A stretch of DNA of 48,866 nucleotides from Robiginitomaculum sp. (GTDB lineage: Bacteria > Pseudomonadota > Alphaproteobacteria > Caulobacterales > Maricaulaceae). Under the pieces are notes generated by a model, which saw only the letters and a list, made by a program, of their open reading frames with translations, was not told where the DNA came from and searched no databases. Numbering within the stretch: position 1 is the first letter of the stretch; the number at the start of each line of letters is the position of its first letter. Below, one piece after another: positions 24,004 through 33,082 of the stretch. The stretch is from assembly GCA_002733495.1 (NCBI GenBank), contig NVVV01000011.1, positions 1 through 48,866 of the forward strand, given 5' to 3'. The position numbers were made by a program, and so were the translations under genes.

Positions 24004-25113
24004 TTACTTAGGCGGCGCAAGGGCCAGTGCCAAGACCTTGTGCATCAGGCTGGGCAGGGCTTCTCGGTCCAGCGCATCCAGCGCGGCCCACCACCCGGCA
24101 TTGGTCGCAAAGCTGTCCGGGGCATTGGCCAGATACACATCCATAAACAAGGTAAAATGCGTAAAGACATGAGAGATTTTTCCAGACACGTGCCAATTCG
24201 CCTCTACCGGCGCGCTGGTCATGGCTTCGTCTGCGTCAATCTCTTTATGCCCCCACGCGCTGTTGGGCACTTCGCACATCCCGCCCAGCAAACCTGTTGG
24301 CGGGCGGCGGCGCAACAACACCGTATTTTCACGCAATAAGACAAACGCAGCCCCATAACGTACCGGCTTTGCCCCTTTGGGGGCACGGCGTGGATAATCA
24401 GCCGGCTGGCCTGTCTTTTGCGCCGCGCAAAATGCCCTTAAGGGGCAGCTATCACATTTGGGCGCTTTGGGGCGGCACACTGTTGCCCCCAAATCCATAA
24501 GGGCTTGCGGCCAATCTGCGGCGCGGGTCTTGGCCACATAGTGCGCCGCCAGCGCTTTTAAGTGTGCTTTGGCACGGGGCAGGGTTTCCTCGACCTTATG
24601 AAGACGCGCCATCACCCGTTCTATATTGCCATCAACCACATTGGCCGGGGCCTCATGGATAATCGCCGCCATTGCCGCCGCCGTATAATCACCAATACCC
24701 GGCAATTGGCGCAATGCCTTCTCTGCCTTTGGAAATAGGCCGCCATGATGTTCGACCACAGCCTGCGCACACGCATGCAGATTGCGCGCACGGGCATAAT
24801 AGCCAAGCCCCGCCCAGGCACTTAACACCGCTTCCAATGGCGCTGCAGACAGATCGCTTACACTTGGCCAACGTTCCAGAAAGGCAGCGTAATACGCTTT
24901 TACTGCCCCGACAGTTGTCTGTTGCAGCATGATCTCGCTCAGCCAGACCCGATACGGGTCCGGGCGCACACCGGCAGATCGTGCCTCTGGCAAAACCCGC
25001 CAGGGCAAGGCGCGGGCCTTCTTGTCATACCAGAGCAGCAAGGCCGCCCGGCAAGCCGCAACATCCTTGGCAGGTACAAGTTTGGACAGCTTATTGATTG
25101 AATCAGCGCGCAT
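24004..25113 (-). CDS. mutY: A/G-specific adenine DNA glycosylase
   Basis: MutY removes adenine mispaired with 8-oxoguanine. In the 369-residue protein the catalytic Glu60 sits in VWLSEIMLQQTTV, the helix-hairpin-helix is LPGIGDYTAAAMAAI (137-151), and the catalytic Asp161 is in VVDGNIERVMAR. The [4Fe-4S] cluster ligands are C213, C220, C223 and C229 (C-X6-C-X2-C-X5-C). The C-terminal NUDIX-like domain that reads 8-oxoG begins around KPVRYGAAFVLL and includes RRPPTGLLGGMCEVP. It is divergent from the DUF721 gene with 19 bp between start codons. The mutY/DUF721/dsbA/smc order is a familiar alphaproteobacterial neighbourhood. Confidence 0.96.
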   Translation of the reverse strand: MRADSINKLSKLVPAKDVAACRAALLLWYDKKARALPWRVLPEARSAGVRPDPYRVWLSEIMLQQTTVGAVKAYYAAFLERWPSVSDLSAAPLEAVLSAWAGLGYYARARNLHACAQAVVEHHGGLFPKAEKALRQLPGIGDYTAAAMAAIIHEAPANVVDGNIERVMARLHKVEETLPRAKAHLKALAAHYVAKTRAADWPQALMDLGATVCRPKAPKCDSCPLRAFCAAQKTGQPADYPRRAPKGAKPVRYGAAFVLLRENTVLLRRRPPTGLLGGMCEVPNSAWGHKEIDADEAMTSAPVEANWHVSGKISHVFTHFTLFMDVYLANAPDSFATNAGWWAALDALDREALPSLMHKVLALALAPPK

Positions 25114-25132
25114 AGCGGGGCATCATGGGCCG

Positions 25133-25735
25133 ATGAGTGCAGGCAATAAAGATACTTTTCCATCTGCGGCGTTAAAAGCGCATTTGCGCCTGCAAAGCGC
25201 GCGCAGATATATCGACCCGGACCGGGCGGCACAATTGCTATCCATGCCGACGCGCAAAGTGGCACGCTCTGTTCCAAAAATCGGGCGCAAGGTTCTGGGC
25301 ATTGTGCGCCCGCTGGTTCGGGGCAATGGGGCCAGCTTTAACGAGTTGTCCATGCGCTGGCCTGAACTGGCCGGGTCACGACTGTTACGTGTTTGCACCC
25401 TGGAAAAACTGTCACGCACCCGGGATGGCGGCATATTGCACGTTATCGCGCGCGGCGGCGCCGGTGCCGCACTGGTGGAGTTGGAAAGCAAAACCCTGAT
25501 TGCGCGCATCAATGGCGCTTTTGGCCGTAATTTTATCAGCGGCCTGCGTATTCGTCAGGGCCGGATTGGTGCCCCCATCTCTGAGGCAAAGCCCACAATG
25601 CCCGCCAAAGGCCCTTCGCCAGCCGAATTGGCATCACTGGAAGAAAAACTGCAACGCCTGCCATCTGGTCCCTTACGCGAATCGGCGCGGCAATTAGGTC
25701 TTGCCATGCTGGCGCGCGGCGTTAAGTCAGGCTAG
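25133..25735 (+). CDS. DUF721 (DciA-like) protein
   Basis: A 200-residue basic protein with the DUF721 core: ELSMRWPELAGSRLLRVCTL, GGILHVIARGGAGAALVELE and SKTLIARINGAFGRNFISGL. The DUF721 fold overlaps with DciA, the helicase-loading partner of DnaB in bacteria lacking DnaC, so a role in replication is possible; many alphaproteobacterial members are uncharacterised. An N-terminal basic region (RKVARSVPKIGRKVLGIVRP) and a C-terminal helical segment flank the core. Start at 25133 lies 19 bases from the divergent mutY start; the frame continues upstream into mutY and is not used. It leads toward dsbA and smc on the same strand. Confidence 0.8.
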   Translation: MSAGNKDTFPSAALKAHLRLQSARRYIDPDRAAQLLSMPTRKVARSVPKIGRKVLGIVRPLVRGNGASFNELSMRWPELAGSRLLRVCTLEKLSRTRDGGILHVIARGGAGAALVELESKTLIARINGAFGRNFISGLRIRQGRIGAPISEAKPTMPAKGPSPAELASLEEKLQRLPSGPLRESARQLGLAMLARGVKSG

Positions 25736-25819
25736 GCTCTGGTCTGGATTAGAGCTCATACCCTAAAAGTATTGCACAGACCCAAGAATCGTCAGTTTAT
25801 AACCCTTCGGGAGATTTTC

Positions 25820-26506
25820 ATGTTCACTTTACGCCGTCTTTTTTTCGTTATAGCGCCCCTTGTGCTCAGTGTCGGCCTAACGGCCTGTTCTGGGGGCAAC
25901 AGTTCTGGCGACACCCGCTCATCGAGCGAGCGCGAAGACGACATGGCATTGGGAGACCCCAACGCCCCTGTTGTGATGTTTGAATATGCCTCACTGACCT
26001 GCCCGCATTGCGCAGATTTTCATGAGGAAATATTTCCAGCGTTAAAGGAAAAATACATTGATACGGGCAAAATGCGCTTTGTCTTTCGCCAATTCCCAAC
26101 CCCCCCTGTGCCTTATGCGGTTGGTGGTGAGGCCGTAGCCCGTTGTGCCGGCCCTGATAAATATTTCGACCTTCTGGATATTCTTTATGAGAAACAGCGC
26201 TATTGGGTGACGTCCAACAATCCGCGCAAAGCCCTGATGGAAATGGCAGCCACCGCTGGCATCAGCCAGGCCGATTTTGACGCCTGCGTCAGCGATGAAG
26301 GCAATATCAAGCGCATTCAGGAAGTCAGTGAAATTGCCCGCGATCTGGGCGTTACCGGCACGCCGTCCTTTGTCATTAACGGCAAATTGCGCCCAAGCGT
26401 TCGCACTATAGAAAGCTTCGAGGACATCATTGATCCGCTTCTTGGGATCAAAAGAGAGCCAAAAGACGAAACGGCAGAAGCTGAAGCCGAGAGCGAGGAC
26501 CACTAA
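25820..26506 (+). CDS. DsbA-family thiol-disulfide oxidoreductase, lipoprotein
   Basis: A 228-residue envelope protein. The signal peptide ends in lipobox LTAC (Cys23), and a Ser/Gly-rich linker follows. The thioredoxin-like domain has the redox pair C61-P-H-C64 in YASLTCPHCADFHEEIFPAL and the cis-proline loop in VTGTPSFVINGKL. A helical insertion lies between. Relatives of this sort (DsbA/ScsC-like, COG1651) form or shuffle disulfides in secreted proteins. The tail is strongly acidic (ETAEAEAESEDH). The start ATG at 25820 follows GGGAG by six bases. smc begins three bases after its stop, so the two are cotranscribed. Confidence 0.9.
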   Translation: MFTLRRLFFVIAPLVLSVGLTACSGGNSSGDTRSSSEREDDMALGDPNAPVVMFEYASLTCPHCADFHEEIFPALKEKYIDTGKMRFVFRQFPTPPVPYAVGGEAVARCAGPDKYFDLLDILYEKQRYWVTSNNPRKALMEMAATAGISQADFDACVSDEGNIKRIQEVSEIARDLGVTGTPSFVINGKLRPSVRTIESFEDIIDPLLGIKREPKDETAEAEAESEDH

Positions 26507-26509
26507 CGC

Positions 26510-29500
26510 GTGCAGTTTACCGCACTCAAACTGGCAGGATTTAAATCCTTTATAGACCCGGCTGAATTTCGTATTGAGCCGGGTCTGACTGGCGTGGTGG
26601 GTCCAAACGGCTGCGGAAAGTCCAATATTCTGGAATCCTTGCGCTGGGTGATGGGGGCGAACTCCGCCAAGGCCATGCGCGCCGGGGCCATGGACGAGGT
26701 GATCTTCTCTGGCTCCACAGGGCGTCCAGCCCGCAACCATGCCGAAGTGGTGCTGGTGGTTGATAATGCCGATCGCACTGCGCCAGCACGGTTTAATGAT
26801 TGTGATGTCTTAGAGGTTTCGCGGCGGATCAGCCGGGGCGCCGGGTCGACCTATCGTATAAACGGCACCGAAGTGCGCGCTCGCGATGTGCAATTACTGT
26901 TTGCTGATGCGTCTTCCGGTGCCAACTCACCCGCCCTTGTGCGTCAGGGACAAATCTCTGAACTGATCGCAGCAAAACCGCAAAACCGCCGCCGGGTTCT
27001 GGAAGAGGCCGCAGGCATATCAGGCCTGCACAATCGCCGCCACGAAGCCGAATTGCGCCTGCGCGCCGCAGAAAACAACCTTTCGCGCCTTGATGATATT
27101 TTTGGCGAGATCGAAGCCCAACATGCCCAGTTAAAACGTCAGGTGCGCGCCGCAACACGCTATCGTAATCTATCGGCGCAAATCCGGGCGCTGGAGGCCG
27201 TCGCCGCGCATTTACGCTGGAGCACCGCCAAAACGCAGGTGGAAACCCTGCAAGAAGAGCTACGCTCTATCACCGGCATGACTGGCGAGTTATCGAGCGC
27301 CGCCAGCGCCGCTCGTACCGCCGCCGAACAAAGTGCCGATGGTTTGGATGCGTTGCGTCAGGAAGAAGCCATTGCCGCCGCCCTCGTGGCCCGCACCAGC
27401 GCCGCCGTTGAGGCGGTTGAGCGCGATGCCCGCGAAGCCCAGAGCCATATTGACCGCCTGCAGGCCCGCCTCGAAGAATTGGGCCGCGATCGCGCCCACG
27501 AAGAAACCCTGATCGAAGATGGCAAAAGCGCGATAATTCGCCTCGAGGAAGAAGAGCGCAGCTTGCAAAGCGCCGGCGTGGATGAAGATGCCGTGGACGC
27601 GCTGACCCGCCGCCGCGATGAAACCAACGCTGTGCGCGAGAAGTCCGAGGCCAGCTTGTCGCAAATCAGGGTGGAACGCGCCGGGCGGGTGGCGGAACGC
27701 CGCGCCGCAGAACAGGCCTGTACCCAGGCCAAAGCCCAGCACAATCGTGCCGAAGAAGAGGTGTCCCGCGCCAAGGCCATGCTGGCGGCACTTTCTCAAG
27801 AAGCCGAAAAACTGGCCGGACATGACGCGGCGAAAGACGCCGTACAAAAGGCGGAAAGCGCACTGGACCAGGCCCGTCAGCACTTGGGCGAGACTGAGAA
27901 AAAACGCCAGAACGCAGAAAATGAAGAGCGCACAAGTCGCGAGCGTTTTGATGATGCCCGGCGCGAAGACGCCGCATTACAAGCCGAGACCGATGGTCTG
28001 GCCAAAGCCCTGCAAGGTCAGGAGAGCGGCGACTGGGCCAGCATTTCGGAAAAAATAACTGTTAAACCGGGCTTTGAACGCGCCCTTGCTGTGGCGCTGG
28101 GCGATGATTTACAGGCGTCCGACAAGGCAAACGCGCCGCTGCACTGGCACGGTGCCCCGGTGCCCGACATCCCCCTGCCTGATGGGGCAAAATGCCTATT
28201 GGATACGGTCAGCGGCCCCGATGTTTTATCGGCCCGCCTGTCACAAACCGGCCTTGTTGAAGCCGATAAGGGCGAAGCTTTGGCAAAAGAGCTTAAACCC
28301 GGCCAACGTCTGGTTAGCAAACAAGGCCATTTATGGCGCTGGGATGGCCTGCGCGCCAGCGAAACGGCCCCTGCACCTGAGGCGCAACGTCTGGAACAGC
28401 GCAACCGGCTGGCCGCCTTGGCCCCCTTGTGTACGAAGGCCAGCGCCACGTCCGAACAAACCCGCGCCGACTGGTTACAGGCCAAAACACAGGTATCGGA
28501 GGCCCGCGCCGATGAAAAAGCCGCCCGCAAGGCTCTGCCTGAATTAGAGCAGGCGCTAAGGCTGGTCTCGGCCCAGCTTGGCGAGCTGGAACGCCAGAAA
28601 AGCGCGCAAAGCGCCCGTGCCCAGGCGCAAGAAGAAGCCCTGATACGCTGGCAAAGCGCGTTAAAAGACGCGCAAGAGACTGTCGATCAGGCAGAGGCTG
28701 AACTGGCCGCATTGCCAGAGGGCGATACGCAAGACGATGCCGAACAGATTGCCCGCGCCGAGCGTACCGCAGAGGAGGCTCGCGCCGAGGCCGCCGATGC
28801 GGATGGGGCGTTACGCGCGCTGGTGCGCGAAGCCGAAGTGCGCGCCGCACGCCTGAACGCCATCGCCCAGGAACTGGCACAATGGCGTGTCCGCACCACA
28901 AAAGCCACAACGCGTATTGAAGCCCTTGGGACGCGTGAAGCGACCTGCAAGGAAGATCTGGAAAAGGCCATTGCGGCCCCGGATAAAATTCAGGACCGCC
29001 GTACCAAAGCCTTCACAGCGGCGCAAGTGGCTGAGCAGCGCCGCACAAAAGCCGCCGATACGCTGATCGAGGCGGAAACGAAAAGACGCAGTGCCGAAAG
29101 CACCGCCCGCGAGGCCGAACAGGAAGCGGCCAAATTGCGCGAAACTCGCGCTGGCGGCGAAGCACGCCTGCAAAGCGCTGAAGAGCGGCTGGCTGAAATT
29201 GTCGCCCATATCCATGAGACTTTGCGCTGTGCCCCCGAAGATCTGATCAACCAGACCGAAGCCTTAAACGATGTGCCAACCGACACACAGAGCGCAGAGC
29301 AAAAACTGGAAGCCCTGCGCCGTCACCGCGATGGCATTGGCCCGGTGAACCTGCGCGCCGCCGAGGAAGCCGAAGAGGCCGAGGAGCGCTTAAAAGCCAT
29401 GAGCACGGACCGGGACGATCTGATGGCTGCCATTACCAAATTGCGCCGGGGTATTGAGAGCCTGAATGCCGAAGGGCGCACGCGCCTGCTGGCCGCCTTT

Positions 29501-29962
29501 GACGAGATTAACGGGCATTTTCAATCGCTGTTCCTGACCCTCTTTGGTGGCGGACAAGCCGAATTACGTCTGACCGAATCAGAAGACCCGCTGGATGCCG
29601 GTCTGGAGATTTACGCCAGCCCACCGGGCAAAAAGCTCGATACCATGAGCCTGCTTTCAGGCGGCGAACAATCCCTGACCGCTGTGGCGCTTATTTTTGC
29701 GGTGTTTTTGTCAAACCCCGCCCCTGTTTGTGTGCTGGATGAGGTCGAGGCCCCGCTGGATGATGCCAATGTGGATCGCTTTTGTACTATGCTGGAAGAA
29801 ATGCGCCGCCGAACCAATACCCGCTTTGTCATTATTACCCACAATCCGGTTACCATGTCCCGGGTTGATCGCCTCTATGGCGTCACCATGGCCGAACGCG
29901 GGGTTTCGCAACTGGTCTCGGTTGATCTGCAACGTGCAGAAACCCTGGCCGCCGCACAATAG
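26510..29962 (+). CDS. smc: Chromosome partition protein SMC
   Basis: Condensin ATPase that compacts and segregates the chromosome with ScpA and ScpB. The N-terminal head has Walker A GVVGPNGCGKSNILESLRWV; the C-terminal head has signature LLSGGEQSLTAVALIFAVF and Walker B VCVLDEVEAPLDDANVDRF. Between them run two long charged coiled coils (about residues 165-500 and 640-980) around a compact hinge (about residues 510-620, VKPGFERALAVALGDDLQAS through QRLVSKQGHLWRWDGL). The 1150-residue length and the short hinge are typical of alphaproteobacterial SMC. The start is GTG at 26510, three bases after dsbA. Confidence 0.96.
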   Translation: MQFTALKLAGFKSFIDPAEFRIEPGLTGVVGPNGCGKSNILESLRWVMGANSAKAMRAGAMDEVIFSGSTGRPARNHAEVVLVVDNADRTAPARFNDCDVLEVSRRISRGAGSTYRINGTEVRARDVQLLFADASSGANSPALVRQGQISELIAAKPQNRRRVLEEAAGISGLHNRRHEAELRLRAAENNLSRLDDIFGEIEAQHAQLKRQVRAATRYRNLSAQIRALEAVAAHLRWSTAKTQVETLQEELRSITGMTGELSSAASAARTAAEQSADGLDALRQEEAIAAALVARTSAAVEAVERDAREAQSHIDRLQARLEELGRDRAHEETLIEDGKSAIIRLEEEERSLQSAGVDEDAVDALTRRRDETNAVREKSEASLSQIRVERAGRVAERRAAEQACTQAKAQHNRAEEEVSRAKAMLAALSQEAEKLAGHDAAKDAVQKAESALDQARQHLGETEKKRQNAENEERTSRERFDDARREDAALQAETDGLAKALQGQESGDWASISEKITVKPGFERALAVALGDDLQASDKANAPLHWHGAPVPDIPLPDGAKCLLDTVSGPDVLSARLSQTGLVEADKGEALAKELKPGQRLVSKQGHLWRWDGLRASETAPAPEAQRLEQRNRLAALAPLCTKASATSEQTRADWLQAKTQVSEARADEKAARKALPELEQALRLVSAQLGELERQKSAQSARAQAQEEALIRWQSALKDAQETVDQAEAELAALPEGDTQDDAEQIARAERTAEEARAEAADADGALRALVREAEVRAARLNAIAQELAQWRVRTTKATTRIEALGTREATCKEDLEKAIAAPDKIQDRRTKAFTAAQVAEQRRTKAADTLIEAETKRRSAESTAREAEQEAAKLRETRAGGEARLQSAEERLAEIVAHIHETLRCAPEDLINQTEALNDVPTDTQSAEQKLEALRRHRDGIGPVNLRAAEEAEEAEERLKAMSTDRDDLMAAITKLRRGIESLNAEGRTRLLAAFDEINGHFQSLFLTLFGGGQAELRLTESEDPLDAGLEIYASPPGKKLDTMSLLSGGEQSLTAVALIFAVFLSNPAPVCVLDEVEAPLDDANVDRFCTMLEEMRRRTNTRFVIITHNPVTMSRVDRLYGVTMAERGVSQLVSVDLQRAETLAAAQ

Positions 29963-30013
29963 CAGAAATAATTTTTCTTTATTTTTCAATATATTACGCG
30001 CTATACACACGCC

Positions 30014-30042
30014 TTGACTTGCCCTGAAGGCACAGATAGATT
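30014..30042 (+). promoter_or_regulatory. Sigma-70-type promoter candidate for the Fo ATP synthase operon
   Basis: TTGACT (30014-30019) and TAGATT (30037-30042) are separated by exactly 17 bases and lie 48 bases before the atpI ATG. The -35 matches consensus at five of six positions and the -10 at four of six. It is the best promoter-like match in the 127-bp gap after smc. Confidence 0.5.
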
Positions 30043-30089
30043 GCGCCGCGATCCTGGGCGACTTCCCTGCACTGTGAAAGCCATGCCTG

Positions 30090-30425
30090 ATGACCGAAGA
30101 CGACGACTTGCCCAAAGCCTCTGCTGAACTTGAAAGCCTGGCGGCCAAACTGGCCTCTGAGCGCCGACAAGCGAAGATTGACGCAGAAATACGGCGCACC
30201 GCCACGTCGGCTCTTGGCGGTGGTTTTAGAATTGCAGTTGAGATGCTTGCAGCACTGGCCGTGGGCACAGGTTTGGGCTATATGGCCGACCAGTTGTTTG
30301 GCACCTTGCCTTGGTTCATGGTGGCAGGCATCTTTCTGGGCTTTGCTGCCGGGATGAGAAACATGATCCGTTCTGCTGAGCGTATGCACGCAAAGCGGGA
30401 CAGTGAGAACGACAAGACGGGCTAA
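30090..30425 (+). CDS. atpI: ATP synthase accessory protein I (AtpZ/AtpI)
   Basis: A 111-residue protein with a charged N-terminal helix and two membrane helices (about residues 46-64 and 71-90). The segments RIAVEMLAALAVGTGLGYM and LPWFMVAGIFLGFAAGMRNM match AtpZ/AtpI, which assists c-ring assembly or cation supply to the Fo complex. It is the first gene of the Fo operon, 43 bp before atpB. Confidence 0.88.
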   Translation: MTEDDDLPKASAELESLAAKLASERRQAKIDAEIRRTATSALGGGFRIAVEMLAALAVGTGLGYMADQLFGTLPWFMVAGIFLGFAAGMRNMIRSAERMHAKRDSENDKTG

Positions 30426-30468
30426 TCGCCACCGCATATGACGGGGCGAAATTGAGGGAAAAAGGCTA

Positions 30469-31215
30469 GTGGATCCGCTTCACCAGTTTAATATTGAACG
30501 TTACGGGCAATTCCACCTTTTTGGTGTGGATCTGTCCTTTACCAATTCATCGTTCTTCGCCTTGCTGGCGGTCGGTCTGGTCATTGCCTTTTTGGGTTTT
30601 AGCTCGCGCAAACGCGCGCTGGTGCCTGGCCGAATGCAGTCTCTGGCAGAATTATTCTATGAATTTGTAGCGCAAATGGTGCGCTCGACCATGGGCCAGG
30701 AAGGATTTAAATTCTTCCCGCTTATTTTCAGTATTTTTGCTTTTGTGCTGACCAGCAATTTGCTCGGCATGTTCCCATACTTCTTTACGGTGACCAGCCA
30801 CATTGCGGTGACCGGCGCGCTGTCCTTTATGGTAATCAGCGTTGTGATCATTTACGGGTTTTTGAAGCACGGTCTGAAATTCTTTAAGCTGTTTGCGCCG
30901 TCCGGCCTGCCGCTGGTGCTTTATTTCATCATTGTGCCGATCGAGATCATCTCGTTTCTGGCCCGTCCATTCAGTCTCGCAATCCGCCTCTTTGCCAATA
31001 TGATGGCCGGTCACGCGCTGATGAAAGTTTTTGCCAGCTTTGTTATTATGCTGGGCAGTGCCGGTGCGTTTAGCGTATTGGCGATTTTACCATTCCTGAC
31101 AAATACCGCTGTGGTGGGTCTGGAATTTCTGATTGCATTTTTGCAAGCCTATGTGTTTGCCCTGTTGTCGTGCATCTATTTGAGCGACGTTTCAGCAGAG
31201 CACATCGGTCACTAA
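30469..31215 (+). CDS. atpB: ATP synthase Fo subunit a
   Basis: Membrane subunit that forms the proton half-channels facing the c-ring. The 248-residue protein has five to six hydrophobic helices and the essential arginine (Arg173) in FSLAIRLFANMMAGHALMKV. Further conserved segments are SNLLGMFPYFFTVTSHIAVT and LPLVLYFIIVPIEIISFLAR. The start is GTG at 30469, with AAGG five bases upstream; it is followed after 37 bp by atpE. Confidence 0.96.
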   Translation: MDPLHQFNIERYGQFHLFGVDLSFTNSSFFALLAVGLVIAFLGFSSRKRALVPGRMQSLAELFYEFVAQMVRSTMGQEGFKFFPLIFSIFAFVLTSNLLGMFPYFFTVTSHIAVTGALSFMVISVVIIYGFLKHGLKFFKLFAPSGLPLVLYFIIVPIEIISFLARPFSLAIRLFANMMAGHALMKVFASFVIMLGSAGAFSVLAILPFLTNTAVVGLEFLIAFLQAYVFALLSCIYLSDVSAEHIGH

Positions 31216-31252
31216 CTGAACTATTGGATCAACTGGTTATTTTCGGAGAAAC

Positions 31253-31483
31253 ATGATGGAACCAGCAGCAGCTAAACTTATCGGTGCAGGCCTTGCCTGT
31301 ATCGCTCTCGCCGGCGCCGGTGTCGGCATTGGCACAATCTTTGGTGCTTACCTGCAAGGTGCGCTTCGCAATCCGTCCGCAGCCGCCGGGCAATTTACCA
31401 ATCTGCTTATCGGCTTTGCGCTGGCAGAATTCACCGGCCTTCTGGGCTTTGTGATGGGTATGCTTCTGCTGTTCGTATTCTAG
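31253..31483 (+). CDS. atpE: ATP synthase Fo subunit c
   Basis: A 76-residue hairpin of two membrane helices that forms the rotor ring. Helix one is glycine/alanine-rich (LAGAGVGIGTIFGAYLQGAL), the polar loop is RNPSAAAGQ, and helix two carries the proton-binding Glu59 in LLIGFALAEFTGLLGF. No sodium-type ligand set is seen, so it is proton-driven. The gene starts ATGATG at 31253, after GGAG. High translation is expected for this subunit. Confidence 0.96.
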   Translation: MMEPAAAKLIGAGLACIALAGAGVGIGTIFGAYLQGALRNPSAAAGQFTNLLIGFALAEFTGLLGFVMGMLLLFVF

Positions 31484-31506
31484 GGTTTTCCTGGTAAGCG
31501 CATCGG

Positions 31507-32103
31507 ATGATGATGATGATTGTGTTTTTCGACACCGGCAAAGCGGCAGAACATGCCGCAGAGGCCGCAGAGAACGTTGTGGAAACAGCCGAGCACACCA
31601 GTGGCGGCATGCCACAGCTCGACTTTTCCACATTCCCCAGCCAGATTTTCTGGCTGGCTGTGGCCTTTATACTTTTGTATCTGGCACTGGATCGGTATCT
31701 GATTCCACGCATTGGCGGGGCCATTGAAGAACGCAAGGATCGGATTGCCGACGATCTGGATATGGCGGCGCGTAAAAAGGCCGAGGCCGATGAGGCCATG
31801 ATGGCTTATGACAAAAGCCTGGCTGATGCCCGTACCAAAGCCAACAAGATCGCCGCAGAAAACCGCGCCATTCTGGACGAGCAATTGGCCCGGGAAAGCG
31901 CCACCCAAGAAGCCGAACTGGATAAAACTGCGGCCAAGGCAGACGCTAAAATTGCCAAGGCCCGAGCCAAAGCCATGGTGCATGTTGAAGACATTGCGCT
32001 GGAGGTTGCCGGTGAAATGGTAACGGCCCTTGGTGGCATCAAAGCGGACGCCAGGAAACTGCAAAAAGCGTTGCAAAGCGCCAATGCCGCCGGGAGCGCA
32101 TAA
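31507..32103 (+). CDS. atpF': ATP synthase Fo subunit b'
   Basis: Peripheral-stalk subunit of 198 residues. An Ala/Glu-rich N-terminal part is followed by the membrane helix FPSQIFWLAVAFILLYLALD (about 43-62) and a long charged coiled coil. The presence of a divergent pair b' and b is typical of alphaproteobacteria and phototrophs. The gene begins with four consecutive ATG codons from 31507, so the exact start is uncertain by up to three residues. Its TAA overlaps the next ATG (TAATG). Confidence 0.93.
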   Translation: MMMMIVFFDTGKAAEHAAEAAENVVETAEHTSGGMPQLDFSTFPSQIFWLAVAFILLYLALDRYLIPRIGGAIEERKDRIADDLDMAARKKAEADEAMMAYDKSLADARTKANKIAAENRAILDEQLARESATQEAELDKTAAKADAKIAKARAKAMVHVEDIALEVAGEMVTALGGIKADARKLQKALQSANAAGSA

Positions 32104-32654
32104 TGACCATGATCAGCATGATTATACTGGAAACCGCAGACCATGCGGCCAAGGCACCGGGGCTGATTGATTTTGCCGACCCGCGTCTGTGGGTGCTTTT
32201 CTCGCTGGCCATTCTGGTTGGTATCGTTCTGTGGCAAAAAGTTCCCGCCATGGTGATGAAATCACTGGACGAGCGAGCCGATGCCATTCGAACCGAGCTG
32301 GATGAAGCCCGTCGTTTGCGCGAAGAAGCTCAGGAATTGCTGGCCTCTTATGAGCGTCGCCAGCGTGAGGCCGAAAAAGAAGCCGAAGACATTATTACGC
32401 AGGCCAAACACGAGGCCGAGCTTTTTGCCCGCGATGCGCGTGAAAAGCTGCAAGAGGTTCTGCAACGCCGGGCCGAAGCGGCAATGCGTAAAATCGCCCA
32501 GGCCGAAGTCCGCGCCGAAGCCGACGTTCGTGGTCATGCCGCCGCCCTGGCTGCAGAGACGACAAGAATTGCTTTGGAAGAGAGCCTGACCAAAACGGCG
32601 CACAGCAAACTGGTCAATGAAAGCATTGAAGAATTGGGCAAGAGCCTGCAATAG
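32103..32654 (+). CDS. atpF: ATP synthase Fo subunit b
   Basis: Second peripheral-stalk subunit, 183 residues. The membrane helix LWVLFSLAILVGIVLWQKVP (about 29-48) leads into a continuous charged coiled coil (LDERADAIRTELDEARRLRE and onward) that contacts F1 delta. The N-terminal MISMIILETADHAAKAPG is short and periplasmic. It overlaps b' by one base and is the last gene of the operon before a strong terminator. F1 genes are not nearby. Confidence 0.93.
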   Translation: MTMISMIILETADHAAKAPGLIDFADPRLWVLFSLAILVGIVLWQKVPAMVMKSLDERADAIRTELDEARRLREEAQELLASYERRQREAEKEAEDIITQAKHEAELFARDAREKLQEVLQRRAEAAMRKIAQAEVRAEADVRGHAAALAAETTRIALEESLTKTAHSKLVNESIEELGKSLQ

Positions 32655-32682
32655 CGCTGGCGCTCTCGAGCCTAGGATTTTG

Positions 32683-32713
32683 AAAACCGCCCGTTAATCC
32701 GGGCGGTTTTTTT
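32683..32713 (+). terminator. Rho-independent terminator of the Fo operon
   Basis: An 11-bp perfect stem (32683-32693 with 32700-32710, core ACCGCCCG/CGGGCGGT) with a six-base loop is followed by a run of T to 32713. It is 29 bases after the atpF stop and touches the end of the convergent small membrane protein gene. Confidence 0.92.
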
Positions 32714-32996
32714 ATGGGCGCTGGTTTTTCTTCCTGATTTTGGAGAAAAAGCCCCGGACATGCTTTCCGGTTTTGGGGTATTTGGCCAGAAAGCTGCCCA
32801 TGGTGCGTTGGGCGCGTTTGGAATTGCGCACCAGAACCACCACGCCGCTGGCCGTTACAATACCGCCAATGGGCAAAGGAAAGGGAATAAGCGGAATACC
32901 AACGGCAATCAGGGCGACGCCGCCCGCGACTCGCGCTTTTCGGCGCAAAGCTTCGCCGCGCGTTTCATTCTCTGTATCGAGAGGTTCAAAATCCAT
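32712..32996 (-). CDS. Small hydrophobic protein (PGPGW-like)
   Basis: Ninety-four residues with an acidic N-terminus, one or two closely spaced membrane helices (VAGGVALIAVGIPLIPFPLP and GGIVTASGVVVLVRN) separated by a Pro/Gly turn, and a very basic tail (SKIRKKNQRP). The layout recalls the PGPGW putative transmembrane family, but the exact Pro-Gly motif is not present. Function unknown. It converges on the atpF terminator and follows the nitroreductase gene on the same strand after 86 bp. Confidence 0.6.
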   Translation of the reverse strand: MDFEPLDTENETRGEALRRKARVAGGVALIAVGIPLIPFPLPIGGIVTASGVVVLVRNSKRAQRTMGSFLAKYPKTGKHVRGFFSKIRKKNQRP

Positions 32997-33082
32997 GTCT
33001 GTCTCCTCTCCCCTGCAGCCTGTAATCTAGGAAGATAACACGGCCAAAGCAAGGCAAGTACCCTGCGCTTGCGGTCACAAAA

